The notes: a model not told the origin generated them from the sequence alone. Positions 8,784 through 16,570 are shown, counted from the first letter of the stretch. The stretch is 38,227 bases of DNA from Bacteroidota bacterium (GCA_004293915.1 RDZG01000072.1:1-38227), one strand, 5' to 3'. Numbers and translations are program-made.

Positions 8784-8990
8784 TTTTCCCAGCTATCGCA
8801 TGTATCAAGAGAAGCGTTACTTATGATCTTAAATAAGCAAAGTTTGCACCTTTGAAAAATATCGAAGCTGAATTCGAATGTCAAATAAAAAGTAGTTTTC
8901 AACTATATGAAACAGTTAAAAAAGTTAATGCTATTGTAGTTTATTAAAATATAAAATAGTAGTTTTAGATTATAAATATCCATTATTAAA

Positions 8991-9215
8991 ATGAATATAT
9001 CACATACAGCACCAATAAAGTTAGAGCTATTTAGAGAGATTGATAAAATGACCGAAAAAGAACTAATAGCTATACATCAATTCATAGTTAAAGACCATAA
9101 AAAAGATTTTTATGATTTGCTTGAAGATTGGCAAAAAGAAGATATTGAAGCTGGATTGAGAGATATTAAAGCTTCTAAAACGATGCCAGTTGAATCATTT
9201 TTGAAAAGTTTGTAA
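8991..9215 (+). CDS. Antitoxin-like small protein (RelE/ParE partner)
   Basis: This 74-aa acidic, mostly helical protein carries the C-terminal signature of the antitoxins that accompany RelE/ParE toxins in Bacteroidota: a DLLEDWQKEDIEAGLRDI block followed by a short extended tail (PVESFLKSL) that would cover the toxin. I see no clear N-terminal DNA-binding fold (the EKELIAIHQFI helix is the only candidate), so autoregulation is uncertain. The stop codon TAA (9213-9215) overlaps the toxin ATG by one nucleotide, the usual coupling in such pairs. The pair interrupts the hydrogenase-like operon between the HyfF- and HyfG-like genes. Confidence 0.8.
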   Translation: MNISHTAPIKLELFREIDKMTEKELIAIHQFIVKDHKKDFYDLLEDWQKEDIEAGLRDIKASKTMPVESFLKSL

Positions 9216-9523
9216 TGGAAATCGGAATAAATTATGAAGTATTGATTTCAGAAAATGCACAAATTAGATTTAAAGAAATATTACTTTATTTAGATATAAA
9301 TTGGTCTGAAAGTGTAAAAAATAATTTTGTATTAAACTTCAAGAAAATCATTGAGATATTAAAAAGCAACCCCTATTTGTTTCAAGAATTTTCAAAAAAG
9401 AAAAAAATAAGAAAATGTTTAATTACGAAACATAACGCACTTTATTATACCATTTCAAACAACAAAGTACAAATTATTACAATTCAAGACACAAGACAAA
9501 ATCCTAAAAAACTAAAATTATAG
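9215..9523 (+). CDS. RelE/ParE-superfamily toxin
   Basis: This 102-aa basic protein has the ParE/RelE toxin layout: an N-terminal strand (YEVLISENAQIRFKEILLYLD), an amphipathic helix with the NWSE motif (INWSESVKNNFVLNF), NPYLFQEF, and the C-terminal block KIRKCLITKHNALYYTISNNKV followed by the TRQNPKKLKL tail typical of the Bacteroidota branch. Members either cleave ribosome-bound mRNA or inhibit gyrase. The sequence does not allow a choice here, though the NP-LF and QNPKKL segments are closer to ParE-like plasmid-stabilisation proteins. It starts within the stop codon of the antitoxin gene and ends 51 nt before the HyfG-like gene. Confidence 0.85.
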   Translation: MEIGINYEVLISENAQIRFKEILLYLDINWSESVKNNFVLNFKKIIEILKSNPYLFQEFSKKKKIRKCLITKHNALYYTISNNKVQIITIQDTRQNPKKLKL

Positions 9524-9574
9524 TTTACTATGAATCCATTAATTTTTACTGATTTTGTGCAAAAGACATAGCCT

Positions 9575-9587
9575 ATGAAAACCATAG
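9575..9587 (+). repeat. 13-nt direct repeat, right copy (hyfG-like start)
   Basis: ATGAAAACCATAG forms the start of the HyfG-like gene and repeats the sequence at 8771-8783 exactly, 804 nt apart. The match stops on both sides. The two copies bracket the toxin-antitoxin genes. Confidence 0.45.
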
Positions 9588-11107
9588 AAACAAAAAATAA
9601 TATTCCCGTTGATTTAGCCGATGTGCCAATTCACACTTACGCCATTTTTTTTGAAATTGTGAGTGCTTTGATGAAAAACAAAACAGTGCATTGCACCACC
9701 TATTTTGCATTTGAAAACAAAACTAATCTGCAATTTATTTGCTGTTTAGCAGATGATGCCACAAGTAGTTTACATTTATTATCTCACCAAATGCCAATAG
9801 ATGCTTTGGAGCCGATTGAAGCATTAACCAAAAAAATAAACGCTTTTCATATTTTTGAACGTGAAATTGCCGAAAATTTTGGTGTTGAATTTAAAAATCA
9901 TCCTTGGCTAAAACCAGTTCGATATGCAAAAAATAGAGCAAATTCCGAAAAACAAATTAATAATTACCCTTTTTTCAAAATCGATGGATTTGATACACAT
10001 GAAGTTGGAGTTGGTCCCATTCATGCTGGCATTATCGAACCTGGACATTTTCGGTTTTCGTGCCATGGCGAAATTGTGCATCACCTCGAAATCCAATTGG
10101 GTTTTCAACATCGAGGAATCGAAAAATTATATCTTACCAAACCACATTTGCTCCAACGCACCATTTTAACAGAAAATATTGCTGGTGATACAGCCATTGG
10201 ACACACCTTGGCTTTTGTAAATATGATGGAAGCCTTGTATGGAATCGAAAAAGATATTCGTTGGGTAAAAATGGATATGCTTCGTTCGTTGGCATTGGAA
10301 GTCGAACGCATTGCTATTCATGTTGGCGACATGAGCAATTTGTGTTTAGATGTGGCTTATCAGCTCGGAAATGCAGTTTTTGGTGCTTTGCGAACTCCTG
10401 TAATTAATTTTTTTCAGTTTTGGTGTGGCAATCGTTTTGCAAAAGGACTATTGCGAGTGGGCTATAATCCGCACCCGTTTACACCCCAATTGATGGAGCG
10501 TTTGGTAAAAATTTTGGAAGAATTTGATATAAAATACATGGAAATGCAACACAAAACTTTTACGCTTCCGAGTGTATTAAATCGTTTTGAAAAATGTGGC
10601 ATTTTGAACATGGAGCAAATGGATATGATTGGTGCGGTGGGTATGTCGGCACGTATGACAGGTATTTCAAGAGATGTTAGAGCTTCACACCCTTTTAATT
10701 ATTACGAACATTTGGCTTATGAACCTGTGCTTTTAGAAACAGGCGATGTATATGCACGAGCCATGATGCGAAATTTAGAAATACAAAAATCTATGGCTTA
10801 TATTCGAACTATGCTTTCGCAAATTTATCGTTTAAATGTAGAAGAGCCTCAAAAATATAGAGCAGATATTTACGACAAAAAAATGATTCCAAATCAGATA
10901 TGTGTTTCATTAACAGAAGGCTGGAGAGGCGAAATTTGCCACACTGGAATCACAAACGAAAAAGGTGATTTGATGCATTATAAAGTAAAAGATCCTTCGA
11001 TGCACAATTGGACTGCACTTGCTTTGGCATTACGACAAAACGAAATTTCTGATTTTCCTATCAACAACAAAAGTTTTGATTTGAGTTATTGTGGACATGA
11101 TTTATAA
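9575..11107 (+). CDS. HyfG-like large subunit (NuoC-NuoD fusion) lacking NiFe ligands
   Basis: This 510-aa soluble subunit has an N-terminal NuoC/30-kDa-like domain (about 1-130, ending in the FHIFEREIAENFGVEF motif) and a C-terminal group-4 hydrogenase/NuoD-like domain (GPIHAGIIEPGHFRF, HLEIQLGFQHRGIEKL). In hydrogenases the NiFe centre is held by R-x-C-G-x-C and D-P-C-x-x-C. Here the first motif reads NIAGDTAIGH, with Ala203 and Thr206 in place of the cysteines. The second reads FDLSYCGHDL at the extreme C-terminus, with Ser504 and Gly507 at the aligned cysteine positions and only a shifted Cys506. It cannot bind a NiFe site in the known way. It matches the hydrogenase-related (Ehr) branch rather than an active hydrogenase. 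The next gene follows 21 nt downstream. Confidence 0.88.
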   Translation: MKTIETKNNIPVDLADVPIHTYAIFFEIVSALMKNKTVHCTTYFAFENKTNLQFICCLADDATSSLHLLSHQMPIDALEPIEALTKKINAFHIFEREIAENFGVEFKNHPWLKPVRYAKNRANSEKQINNYPFFKIDGFDTHEVGVGPIHAGIIEPGHFRFSCHGEIVHHLEIQLGFQHRGIEKLYLTKPHLLQRTILTENIAGDTAIGHTLAFVNMMEALYGIEKDIRWVKMDMLRSLALEVERIAIHVGDMSNLCLDVAYQLGNAVFGALRTPVINFFQFWCGNRFAKGLLRVGYNPHPFTPQLMERLVKILEEFDIKYMEMQHKTFTLPSVLNRFEKCGILNMEQMDMIGAVGMSARMTGISRDVRASHPFNYYEHLAYEPVLLETGDVYARAMMRNLEIQKSMAYIRTMLSQIYRLNVEEPQKYRADIYDKKMIPNQICVSLTEGWRGEICHTGITNEKGDLMHYKVKDPSMHNWTALALALRQNEISDFPINNKSFDLSYCGHDL

Positions 11108-11128
11108 TATTTAACACACACTTGAAAT

Positions 11129-11890
11129 ATGTTTGACGAAATAAAAATATTACAACATCAAGGAAAGCAATTTATTCCTGATGTTACAAAAGTGAATCTT
11201 CCAGTTTCTTTTGCTGTTGGCAGACCAGAAATTGCCGAAGATATTACTGCTGAAAATGCAAAACTTGCCAAAGCCATTTGCCCCACTCAAGCTATTGAAA
11301 ACGAACCATTTAGCATAGATTTAGGCAAATGTACGTATTGTATGGAGTGTGTACGCATTTGCGGAAAAGACAAAATAAATTTCACTAACGATTATAAAAC
11401 CGCAACCAATGTGCGAGAGCGTTTGATTGTGAAAGCAGGCGAAAAACATCCAATTACAATCGACCAAAGTTTGGTAAGACCCGAAATAAAAAAACTCTTT
11501 AAAAACTCTTTAAAACTGAGACAAGTTTCGGCTGGTGGAGATAATTCACAAGAATGGGAATTAGGAGCAACTAATAATGTGAATTTTGATTGCAGCCGAT
11601 TTGGAATAGATTTTGTGGCTTCACCTCGCCATGCCGATGGGATTGTGATTACAGGTCCGATTACCGAAAATATGGCAGAACCTTTGCAGATTTGTTACGA
11701 TGCCATTCCAGAGCCAAAACTCATTATTTTGGTTGGTACCGATGCTATTAGTGGTGGTATTTTTGAAGGATCACCAGCTTTAAATCGGTCGTTTTTAGAT
11801 AAAAATACGATAGATTTATATGTGCCAGGAAGTTTGATACATCCGCTAACGTTTGTAAATGGGGTATTAGAAATGATCGGACAAATATAG
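11129..11890 (+). CDS. HyfI/NuoB-like small subunit fused to a ferredoxin domain, proximal cluster lost
   Basis: This 253-aa soluble subunit has an N-terminal ferredoxin-type region in which Cys51 (ICPTQAI) and Cys68, Cys71, Cys74 (CTYCMEC) can hold one [4Fe-4S] cluster. Cys78 is left over and the second CxxCxxC set is missing. The C-terminal region is NuoB/HyfI-like (RFGIDFVASPRHADGIVITGP). The four ligands of the proximal N2-type cluster are all replaced: the G-S-C-N-x-C position reads GATNNV (Thr148, Val151), V-G-D-C-A reads VGTDA (Asp205) and P-G-C-P-P reads PGSLI (Ser235). The peptide between the first motif and RFGI is also shortened. Electron transfer to the large subunit by the classical path looks impossible. 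It ends 2 nt before the convergent folB. Confidence 0.87.
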   Translation: MFDEIKILQHQGKQFIPDVTKVNLPVSFAVGRPEIAEDITAENAKLAKAICPTQAIENEPFSIDLGKCTYCMECVRICGKDKINFTNDYKTATNVRERLIVKAGEKHPITIDQSLVRPEIKKLFKNSLKLRQVSAGGDNSQEWELGATNNVNFDCSRFGIDFVASPRHADGIVITGPITENMAEPLQICYDAIPEPKLIILVGTDAISGGIFEGSPALNRSFLDKNTIDLYVPGSLIHPLTFVNGVLEMIGQI

Positions 11891-11892
11891 AT

Positions 11893-12261
11893 TTACATCG
11901 AAATTTTAACCGTTGTTCGTTCGCATTTTCCGTCTAAAGGTGGATTAAGTTTCGAGACAGAAACAGTAGCTTTTTTTACCAATATAAATTCGGATTTAAT
12001 TTTTTGGCAGATAGAAAAGCATAATGTTTCCAATAGTTTTTGCGGTTTTTTCATCACTGTTTCAGCAATTTTATATACCAAAACATAATCTACTGTATGC
12101 GAAAGATTATCATCGAAAACGGATAAAGGCACTATAACATCGAGTTCTATGCACACTTCAAACGAGTTTCCTTCTTTTTGTTCTGATTCATATACGCCAT
12201 GAAAACCAAAAAAAGACATTTTTTCGAGCGAAATCGAAATTTGAGTAAAATTGTTTAACAT
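11893..12261 (-). CDS. folB: Dihydroneopterin aldolase
   Basis: FolB splits 7,8-dihydroneopterin to 6-hydroxymethyl-7,8-dihydropterin and glycolaldehyde in folate synthesis. The 122-aa length is typical. Visible family features are the start ISLEKMSFFGFHGVY, the pterin-binding region SHTVDYVLVYKIAETV, the KLLETLCFSICQKI helix with the conserved glutamate, and the ending VSKLNPPLDGKCERTTVKI with the catalytic-lysine motif K-x-N-P-P. It is convergent with the HyfI-like gene (2-nt gap) and lies 19 nt downstream of the small envelope protein gene, with which it is probably co-transcribed. Confidence 0.92.
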   Translation of the reverse strand: MLNNFTQISISLEKMSFFGFHGVYESEQKEGNSFEVCIELDVIVPLSVFDDNLSHTVDYVLVYKIAETVMKKPQKLLETLCFSICQKIKSEFILVKKATVSVSKLNPPLDGKCERTTVKISM

Positions 12262-12280
12262 AGCTATAAAAAATAAAAAC

Positions 12281-12868
12281 TTAATCGCAACTTACACTTC
12301 CCGAAAACTGTATCGTATCGGTTGGATTTGCAACATTTTCGCCTGTTAAATTAGATAGCGAAGCTAATCTACTGCCTGAAAGTGTAAAATCAACTTTGCC
12401 TTTTGTTGCTACCCATGTTTTTTGACTTTTACCAATATCTGTAAACAAAACGTGAACAGTAGTATCATTAATATTGGCTTTATCTGATGTTAAATAATAC
12501 TTTTGGGCAACACTTGGTTTACTTTTGAAATAAATTATAAAATTTGCTTGAGCTTGATTTGGATTAATTGTTCCAGCAATTACTGCCATCACATAATATC
12601 CTTCAGAAATCGCATCGCATCTGCCATAAAGCGAACTTAGTTCTGAACCATAAAGCGAAGGAATACTTATTTTACCAAATCCACGACTTACATCTTTATA
12701 GTCAAACCCATTGTTGCCAGGTATATTGTATAAATTGCCAACACCAGAGGCAGTTGGGTTGTTATTTATGTTTGTGGTTGGAATAGGAGCAGTTTTTGGA
12801 TTACATTTATAAAGTGCAAACAGCCCAAAAGCAACCAAAAATACCAGTGATATGTGTTTTAATTTCAT
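12281..12868 (-). CDS. Hypothetical envelope protein, possible lipoprotein
   Basis: I do not recognise this 195-aa protein. It begins with a strong signal sequence (ISLVFLVAFGLFALYKC) followed by a low-complexity Pro/Thr/Asn linker. Cys22 could be lipidated, but ALYKC is a poor lipobox, so a signal anchor is as likely. The rest is beta-rich with no catalytic motif that I can see (for example SEGYYVMAVIAGTINPNQAQ and KYYLTSDKANINDTTVHVLF). It may be a small immunoglobulin- or lipocalin-like fold. The gene is followed 19 nt later by folB. A -7 element lies about 50 nt upstream. Confidence 0.7.
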   Translation of the reverse strand: MKLKHISLVFLVAFGLFALYKCNPKTAPIPTTNINNNPTASGVGNLYNIPGNNGFDYKDVSRGFGKISIPSLYGSELSSLYGRCDAISEGYYVMAVIAGTINPNQAQANFIIYFKSKPSVAQKYYLTSDKANINDTTVHVLFTDIGKSQKTWVATKGKVDFTLSGSRLASLSNLTGENVANPTDTIQFSGSVSCD

Positions 12869-12918
12869 AGAATTCGAACGTAATAATATACTAAGTTAGT
12901 TTATACGTAGCTAATTTC

Positions 12919-12926
12919 CAAAAGTA
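12919..12926 (-). promoter_or_regulatory. -7 element TACTTTTG upstream of envelope protein/folB
   Basis: Read on the minus strand, TACTTTTG fits TAnnTTTG and lies 50 nt upstream of the ATG at 12868. No well-spaced -33 element was seen. It would serve the hypothetical envelope protein and, by read-through, folB. The 204-nt gap to the next plus-strand gene contains nothing else I can name. Confidence 0.4.
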
Positions 12927-13076
12927 ATTTATTTTGAACAATAAAAGCATAAATTAGTATTAGTTTTTTCGTCCATTTGTGGTAAATATTTAATTTAGGT
13001 CTTATGCTTTCTAGTATTTTCAGCCTTTAACTTGATTTTTTTATCTTTAACTCACGATATTAATTCTATAATTTGC

Positions 13077-13084
13077 TATATTTG
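13077..13084 (+). promoter_or_regulatory. -7 element TATATTTG upstream of small secreted protein
   Basis: TATATTTG matches TAnnTTTG. It overlaps the upstream in-frame TTG/ATG codons (13073, 13085) of the following ORF. Transcription would start near 13090, so translation must begin at the later ATG at 13157. This supports the shorter, signal-peptide-bearing start chosen for the gene. Confidence 0.4.
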
Positions 13085-13156
13085 ATGGTTAGAGAATTGA
13101 CGCTTCTTGGTAAGAAAATAAGACCAACAAGAGTAGAAATTTTATCATTATTTCTT

Positions 13157-13480
13157 ATGTTTAACCTTGGTAAAATCTTTATAATCATCTTTATTTCATT
13201 TATTAATTTTAGTATATTAGCTCAAAGAACTTTTTATAATCTAAATAATAACGAGAATTTTTATTTAAATAGTAATAAGGATACATTGTATAAAAGTTTA
13301 AATTTAAAAAATGCTTGTCAATTTAACTATAGTCAATTAAGTAGATTAAATAAAGGTGCAATAACCGATACTTCACTTCTTGCTTTTTTGATAGAAAAGT
13401 TATATTTACCTAAAAATTCAGATAAAAGTGAGCCTATACTCAGATTTGAAGGAGGTAAAGAGCAGTTTGTAATAAATTGA
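13157..13480 (+). CDS. Small secreted hypothetical protein (possibly 5' part of a frameshifted gene)
   Basis: The frame is open from a TTG at 13073, but the ATG at 13157 gives a good signal peptide (FNLGKIFIIIFISFINFSILAQ) and lies downstream of a -7 element, so I chose it. The mature part of about 85 aa is Asn/Lys-rich and not recognised. It ends in FEGGKEQFVIN followed by TGA. The next reading frame (+1) takes over immediately with similar composition, which suggests that this is the front half of a single protein of about 230 aa disrupted by a one-base indel near 13470-13485. Confidence 0.5.
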   Translation: MFNLGKIFIIIFISFINFSILAQRTFYNLNNNENFYLNSNKDTLYKSLNLKNACQFNYSQLSRLNKGAITDTSLLAFLIEKLYLPKNSDKSEPILRFEGGKEQFVIN

Positions 13481-13854
13481 AAAGACAAATCACATTTTAT
13501 CGAATTAGTTTTTACAACAACAAAAATTTGGATTTTATTTTTATACATACTAATTATAATGATGATTTCAATATGAAAAATCAGGACTCTAAAATATTAT
13601 TAATAGTTACAGTTAAAAATAAAATTAAAAGTGCTATAATTTTATCAAATTGTAAAAAAAACAACTGGTATGGCGAACATTCAGATTTTAAGATGGAGAA
13701 TAATAAAATATTTATAACATACATGACTGATTATAGCGATAATATAAGTTATGATGATCCAGAAGATGGTATTGAAAAAAAAGAGGCTTACTTAATATTT
13801 CCTAATGGCTGTATTAAATTAACCTCAAAGTGGAAACACAAAAGAAAAGGCTAA
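13477..13854 (+). CDS. Hypothetical protein, probable 3' continuation of the preceding ORF
   Basis: This frame overlaps the end of the previous ORF by 4 nt and starts at a TTG; the frame itself is open from 13459. The first ATG is only at 13573 (MKNQDSKILL). The protein has no signal peptide. It contains beta-strand-like segments (KILLIVTVKNKIKSAIIL) and an NNWYGEHSDF / YLIFPNGCIKL pattern that I do not recognise. Because it lacks a good start and directly continues the upstream frame, I read it as the C-terminal part of the same secreted protein. Two short independent genes remain possible. Confidence 0.45.
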   Translation: MKRQITFYRISFYNNKNLDFIFIHTNYNDDFNMKNQDSKILLIVTVKNKIKSAIILSNCKKNNWYGEHSDFKMENNKIFITYMTDYSDNISYDDPEDGIEKKEAYLIFPNGCIKLTSKWKHKRKG

Positions 13855-14119
13855 CTCACTGCTACATGTATAGCTTTTAACAATTACAATATGCTTCAAT
13901 TTAAATAAATGCATCAATAGTTTTTTGTCACGATTTCACAAAATTTTTACTGTTTCTTTACGTGCATTTGTGGCTAAAATTCAATCAGAGTCTTTTTGTA
14001 TTTTGATATTCGTAATTTAAACGAACAAAAAATTTGATTTTTAGCACTTTTTCTTTTATTATTTTGTAAATAGCACCAATTTTAGAAAATTATTCATTAT
14101 TCTTATAAATCAATAAATC

Positions 14120-16435
14120 ATGAAGCACATTTTTTTAGTAATAATAGCCGCAAGCTTTTCGGTTTTAGCACAAAATACAAAATCATTTCTCAATTGGCAA
14201 ATTGGCTATCACAATTCGGCTACAGACCAACCTTTAAAATATTATCCATCAACTGTTCCTGGTGCTGTACAGCTAGATTTGATGGTGGGTGAAAAAATGA
14301 AACAGCCTTATTGGTTTGGCAATAATTTTGAACAATTTATTCCATTCGAACAAAAATGGTTCACCTATAAAACTTCTTTTGATAAACCTGTATTGAAAAC
14401 AGGACAAAAATTTCATTTTGTTTCAAAAGGAATTGATTATCAGTTTATTATCTCTCTAAATGGCGAAAAATTATTGGAACAAGAAGGAATGTTTACTTAT
14501 GTAGATTTGGATTTGACTTCAAAATTGAAAGACAAAAATGAATTAACCATTAAAATTTTGCCAGTAGTAACTGTAGCAGGTTCTCGTCAAACGATTTGGC
14601 ATTATAGAGACAACGCTCGTACTTCTGTAAAGCCTGCCGTGAGCTATGGTTGGGATTGGCATCCACGCTTGATAACTCGTGGAATTTGGGATGAAACCTA
14701 TCTAGAAACTAGAAATTCAACTCAAATCAAAGAAATAAATACCTATTATAATCTTAATCCAAATTCAAAATCTGCTTTTTTTAGATATGATGCAGAACTA
14801 GTGGATGGTGTTGGAAAAATGTATGAATTGAAATTATCTAACGCTGCTGGAACAGATATTTTAAATTTAAACGGAACGATTTCATCCGATAAATTTTCAA
14901 TTTCTCCGAAAGACTCGCTTAAAAATTTAGAGTTATGGTGGCCTAATACCTACGGAAAACAAACACTTTATAATTTGTCATTTACAGTAAAAGATGCTTC
15001 TGGAACTATTTTAGACAAAAGAACGGCTAGAGTTGGTTTTAGAAAAGTGGAAATGCTCATGAACGAAGGCGGATGGATAGATTTTACCGAATTTCCTAAA
15101 CCACGTGCAGTTGCTCCTACTCAAATTGTGGTAAACGGAAAGAAAGTATTTGCCAAAGGTAGCAATTGGGTGCATCCAGAAATCTTTATGGGATTGGCAA
15201 CTCGTGAGTCTTACGAAAAACAGATTAAATTGGCAAAAGAAGCTAATTTTAATATTTTTAGAGTTTGGGGTGGCGGTGTTATCAATAAAGAATCATTTTT
15301 TGATTTATGCGATGAGTACGGAATTTTGGTTTGGCAAGAGTTTCCTTTGGCTTGCAACGAATATCCAAACGACCCAAAATATTTAGATGTATTGAAACAA
15401 GAAGCAACTTCTATCATCAAAAGAGTACGCCAACATGCAAGTTTAGGACTTTGGTGTGGTGGAAACGAACTTTTCAACGAATGGAGCCGCATGACAGAGC
15501 AACACCATGCTTTGCGTTTACTCGACCATTTGACTTATGGCATAGATCCTCAAACACCATTTATTATGACTTCGCCTTTGAATGGTATGGGGCACGGGCA
15601 TTATGTGATGTTTGAACAAGCCAATGGTGGCGAAGTTTTTCAATGGATGCCTAAAAAGAAATTTACAGCCTACACAGAGTTTGGAGTGCCTTCAGTCGCA
15701 AATGTAGAAGTGCTCAAAGCCATGATGCCCGCTGGAGAATTATTTCCTCCAAAAAGAGGCACAGGTTGGGAAACACACCATGCTTTTGGAGTTTGGGGTG
15801 CCAATCGTTGGCTTGAATTGCCTTTCCTAACAGAGTATTTTGGAGAAATAAAATCGTTGGAAGATTTGGTAGCATACTCTCAACTTTCGCAATGCGAAGG
15901 ATATAAATGTATTTTTGAAGAATCTCGCAGACAAAAACCGTTTTGTGCCATGTCGGTAAATTGGTGTTATCAAGAACCTTGGCCTTGTGCTGCCAATAAT
16001 TCATTGATCAATTGGCCCAATGCTCCTAAAGCTGCTTACTATCATGTGGGCAAAGCTTGTCGTCCTGTCTTGGTGAGTGCTCGTATTCCAAAATGGCGTT
16101 GGGACGAAGGCGATACTTTCTCTGCTGAATTATTCATGTTAAATGATATACACGAAAAAGTACCAAGTGCAAAAGTTACCGCTAAGATTGTGTATGATGA
16201 TACTAAAACATTGAAACTACTTGATTGGGAATTTGCAGGATGCAATGAATATGAAAATGCAGCGGGTCCAACTGCTCGAATGGTTTTGCCTAAAATTAAA
16301 AATAATCTTTTCAAATTGGTAGTAGAAGTAGCTGGAAAACCTGAATACACTTCTGAATATACTTGTATATATAGAGGAAATGATGTTTTGAATGCTAAGC
16401 CAAAGATTAAGTATTTAAATGGGGTAGTGGAGTAA
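14120..16435 (+). CDS. Secreted GH2 beta-mannosidase (771 aa)
   Basis: A signal peptide (MKHIFLVIIAASFSVLAQ) is followed by a jelly-roll sugar-binding domain, an Ig-like domain and a TIM barrel of glycoside hydrolase family 2. Beta-mannosidase-type signatures are AVSYGWDWHPRLITRGIW, ELWWPNTYGKQTLY and VNGKKVFAKGSNWVHPE. The general acid/base is Glu450 in WCGGNELFNEW and the nucleophile is Glu520 in YTEFGVPS. It would release terminal beta-mannose (or act on a related glycan) outside the cytoplasm. It stands alone on the plus strand behind a 265-nt gap with no gene and no exact TAnnTTTG box. A second GH2 mannosidase lies on the opposite strand at 19116. At 771 aa it is short for the group, so the C-terminal domains are reduced. 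Confidence 0.92.
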   Translation: MKHIFLVIIAASFSVLAQNTKSFLNWQIGYHNSATDQPLKYYPSTVPGAVQLDLMVGEKMKQPYWFGNNFEQFIPFEQKWFTYKTSFDKPVLKTGQKFHFVSKGIDYQFIISLNGEKLLEQEGMFTYVDLDLTSKLKDKNELTIKILPVVTVAGSRQTIWHYRDNARTSVKPAVSYGWDWHPRLITRGIWDETYLETRNSTQIKEINTYYNLNPNSKSAFFRYDAELVDGVGKMYELKLSNAAGTDILNLNGTISSDKFSISPKDSLKNLELWWPNTYGKQTLYNLSFTVKDASGTILDKRTARVGFRKVEMLMNEGGWIDFTEFPKPRAVAPTQIVVNGKKVFAKGSNWVHPEIFMGLATRESYEKQIKLAKEANFNIFRVWGGGVINKESFFDLCDEYGILVWQEFPLACNEYPNDPKYLDVLKQEATSIIKRVRQHASLGLWCGGNELFNEWSRMTEQHHALRLLDHLTYGIDPQTPFIMTSPLNGMGHGHYVMFEQANGGEVFQWMPKKKFTAYTEFGVPSVANVEVLKAMMPAGELFPPKRGTGWETHHAFGVWGANRWLELPFLTEYFGEIKSLEDLVAYSQLSQCEGYKCIFEESRRQKPFCAMSVNWCYQEPWPCAANNSLINWPNAPKAAYYHVGKACRPVLVSARIPKWRWDEGDTFSAELFMLNDIHEKVPSAKVTAKIVYDDTKTLKLLDWEFAGCNEYENAAGPTARMVLPKIKNNLFKLVVEVAGKPEYTSEYTCIYRGNDVLNAKPKIKYLNGVVE

Positions 16436-16448
16436 AAATATTTAGATA

Positions 16449-16478
16449 TTGTATGTTCTGTGTGCTGCTTTAAGTTTG
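16449..16478 (+). promoter_or_regulatory. Candidate promoter for ybeY (TTG-N19-TAAGTTTG)
   Basis: TTG (16449-16451) and TAAGTTTG (16471-16478) are separated by 19 nt, which fits the Bacteroidota -33/-7 arrangement. It begins 14 nt after the beta-mannosidase stop and would start a transcript about 85 nt before ybeY. The -7 box falls in the loop of the hairpin at 16452-16495. Confidence 0.5.
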
Positions 16479-16495
16479 GTAACACATAGAACATA
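16452..16495. repeat. 13-bp inverted repeat between beta-mannosidase and ybeY
   Basis: TATGTTCTGTGTG (16452-16464) pairs with CACATAGAACATA (16483-16495) through 12 Watson-Crick pairs and one G-U, across an 18-nt loop. No T-run follows, so it is not a canonical intrinsic terminator. It may end the mannosidase mRNA, act as an operator over the ybeY promoter, or both. Confidence 0.7.
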
Positions 16496-16570
16496 ACTTC
16501 GATTTATAAAAACTCAACTGTTCAAGATCTTCAAATTGTATCTTGAAAGTCATATATTTCTCGTTTCAAA

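Noticed and set aside
8633-8902. Minus-strand 89-codon ORF overlapping the end of the hyfF-like gene
   Set aside because: It has no recognisable domain, its 3' part is antisense to the conserved hyfF-like coding end, and its composition does not look coding. I treat it as a chance frame.
9575-11890. Functional hydrogenase-4 or formate hydrogenlyase
   Set aside because: All NiFe ligands and the proximal cluster ligands are replaced, and no maturation (hyp) or formate dehydrogenase genes are in the window.
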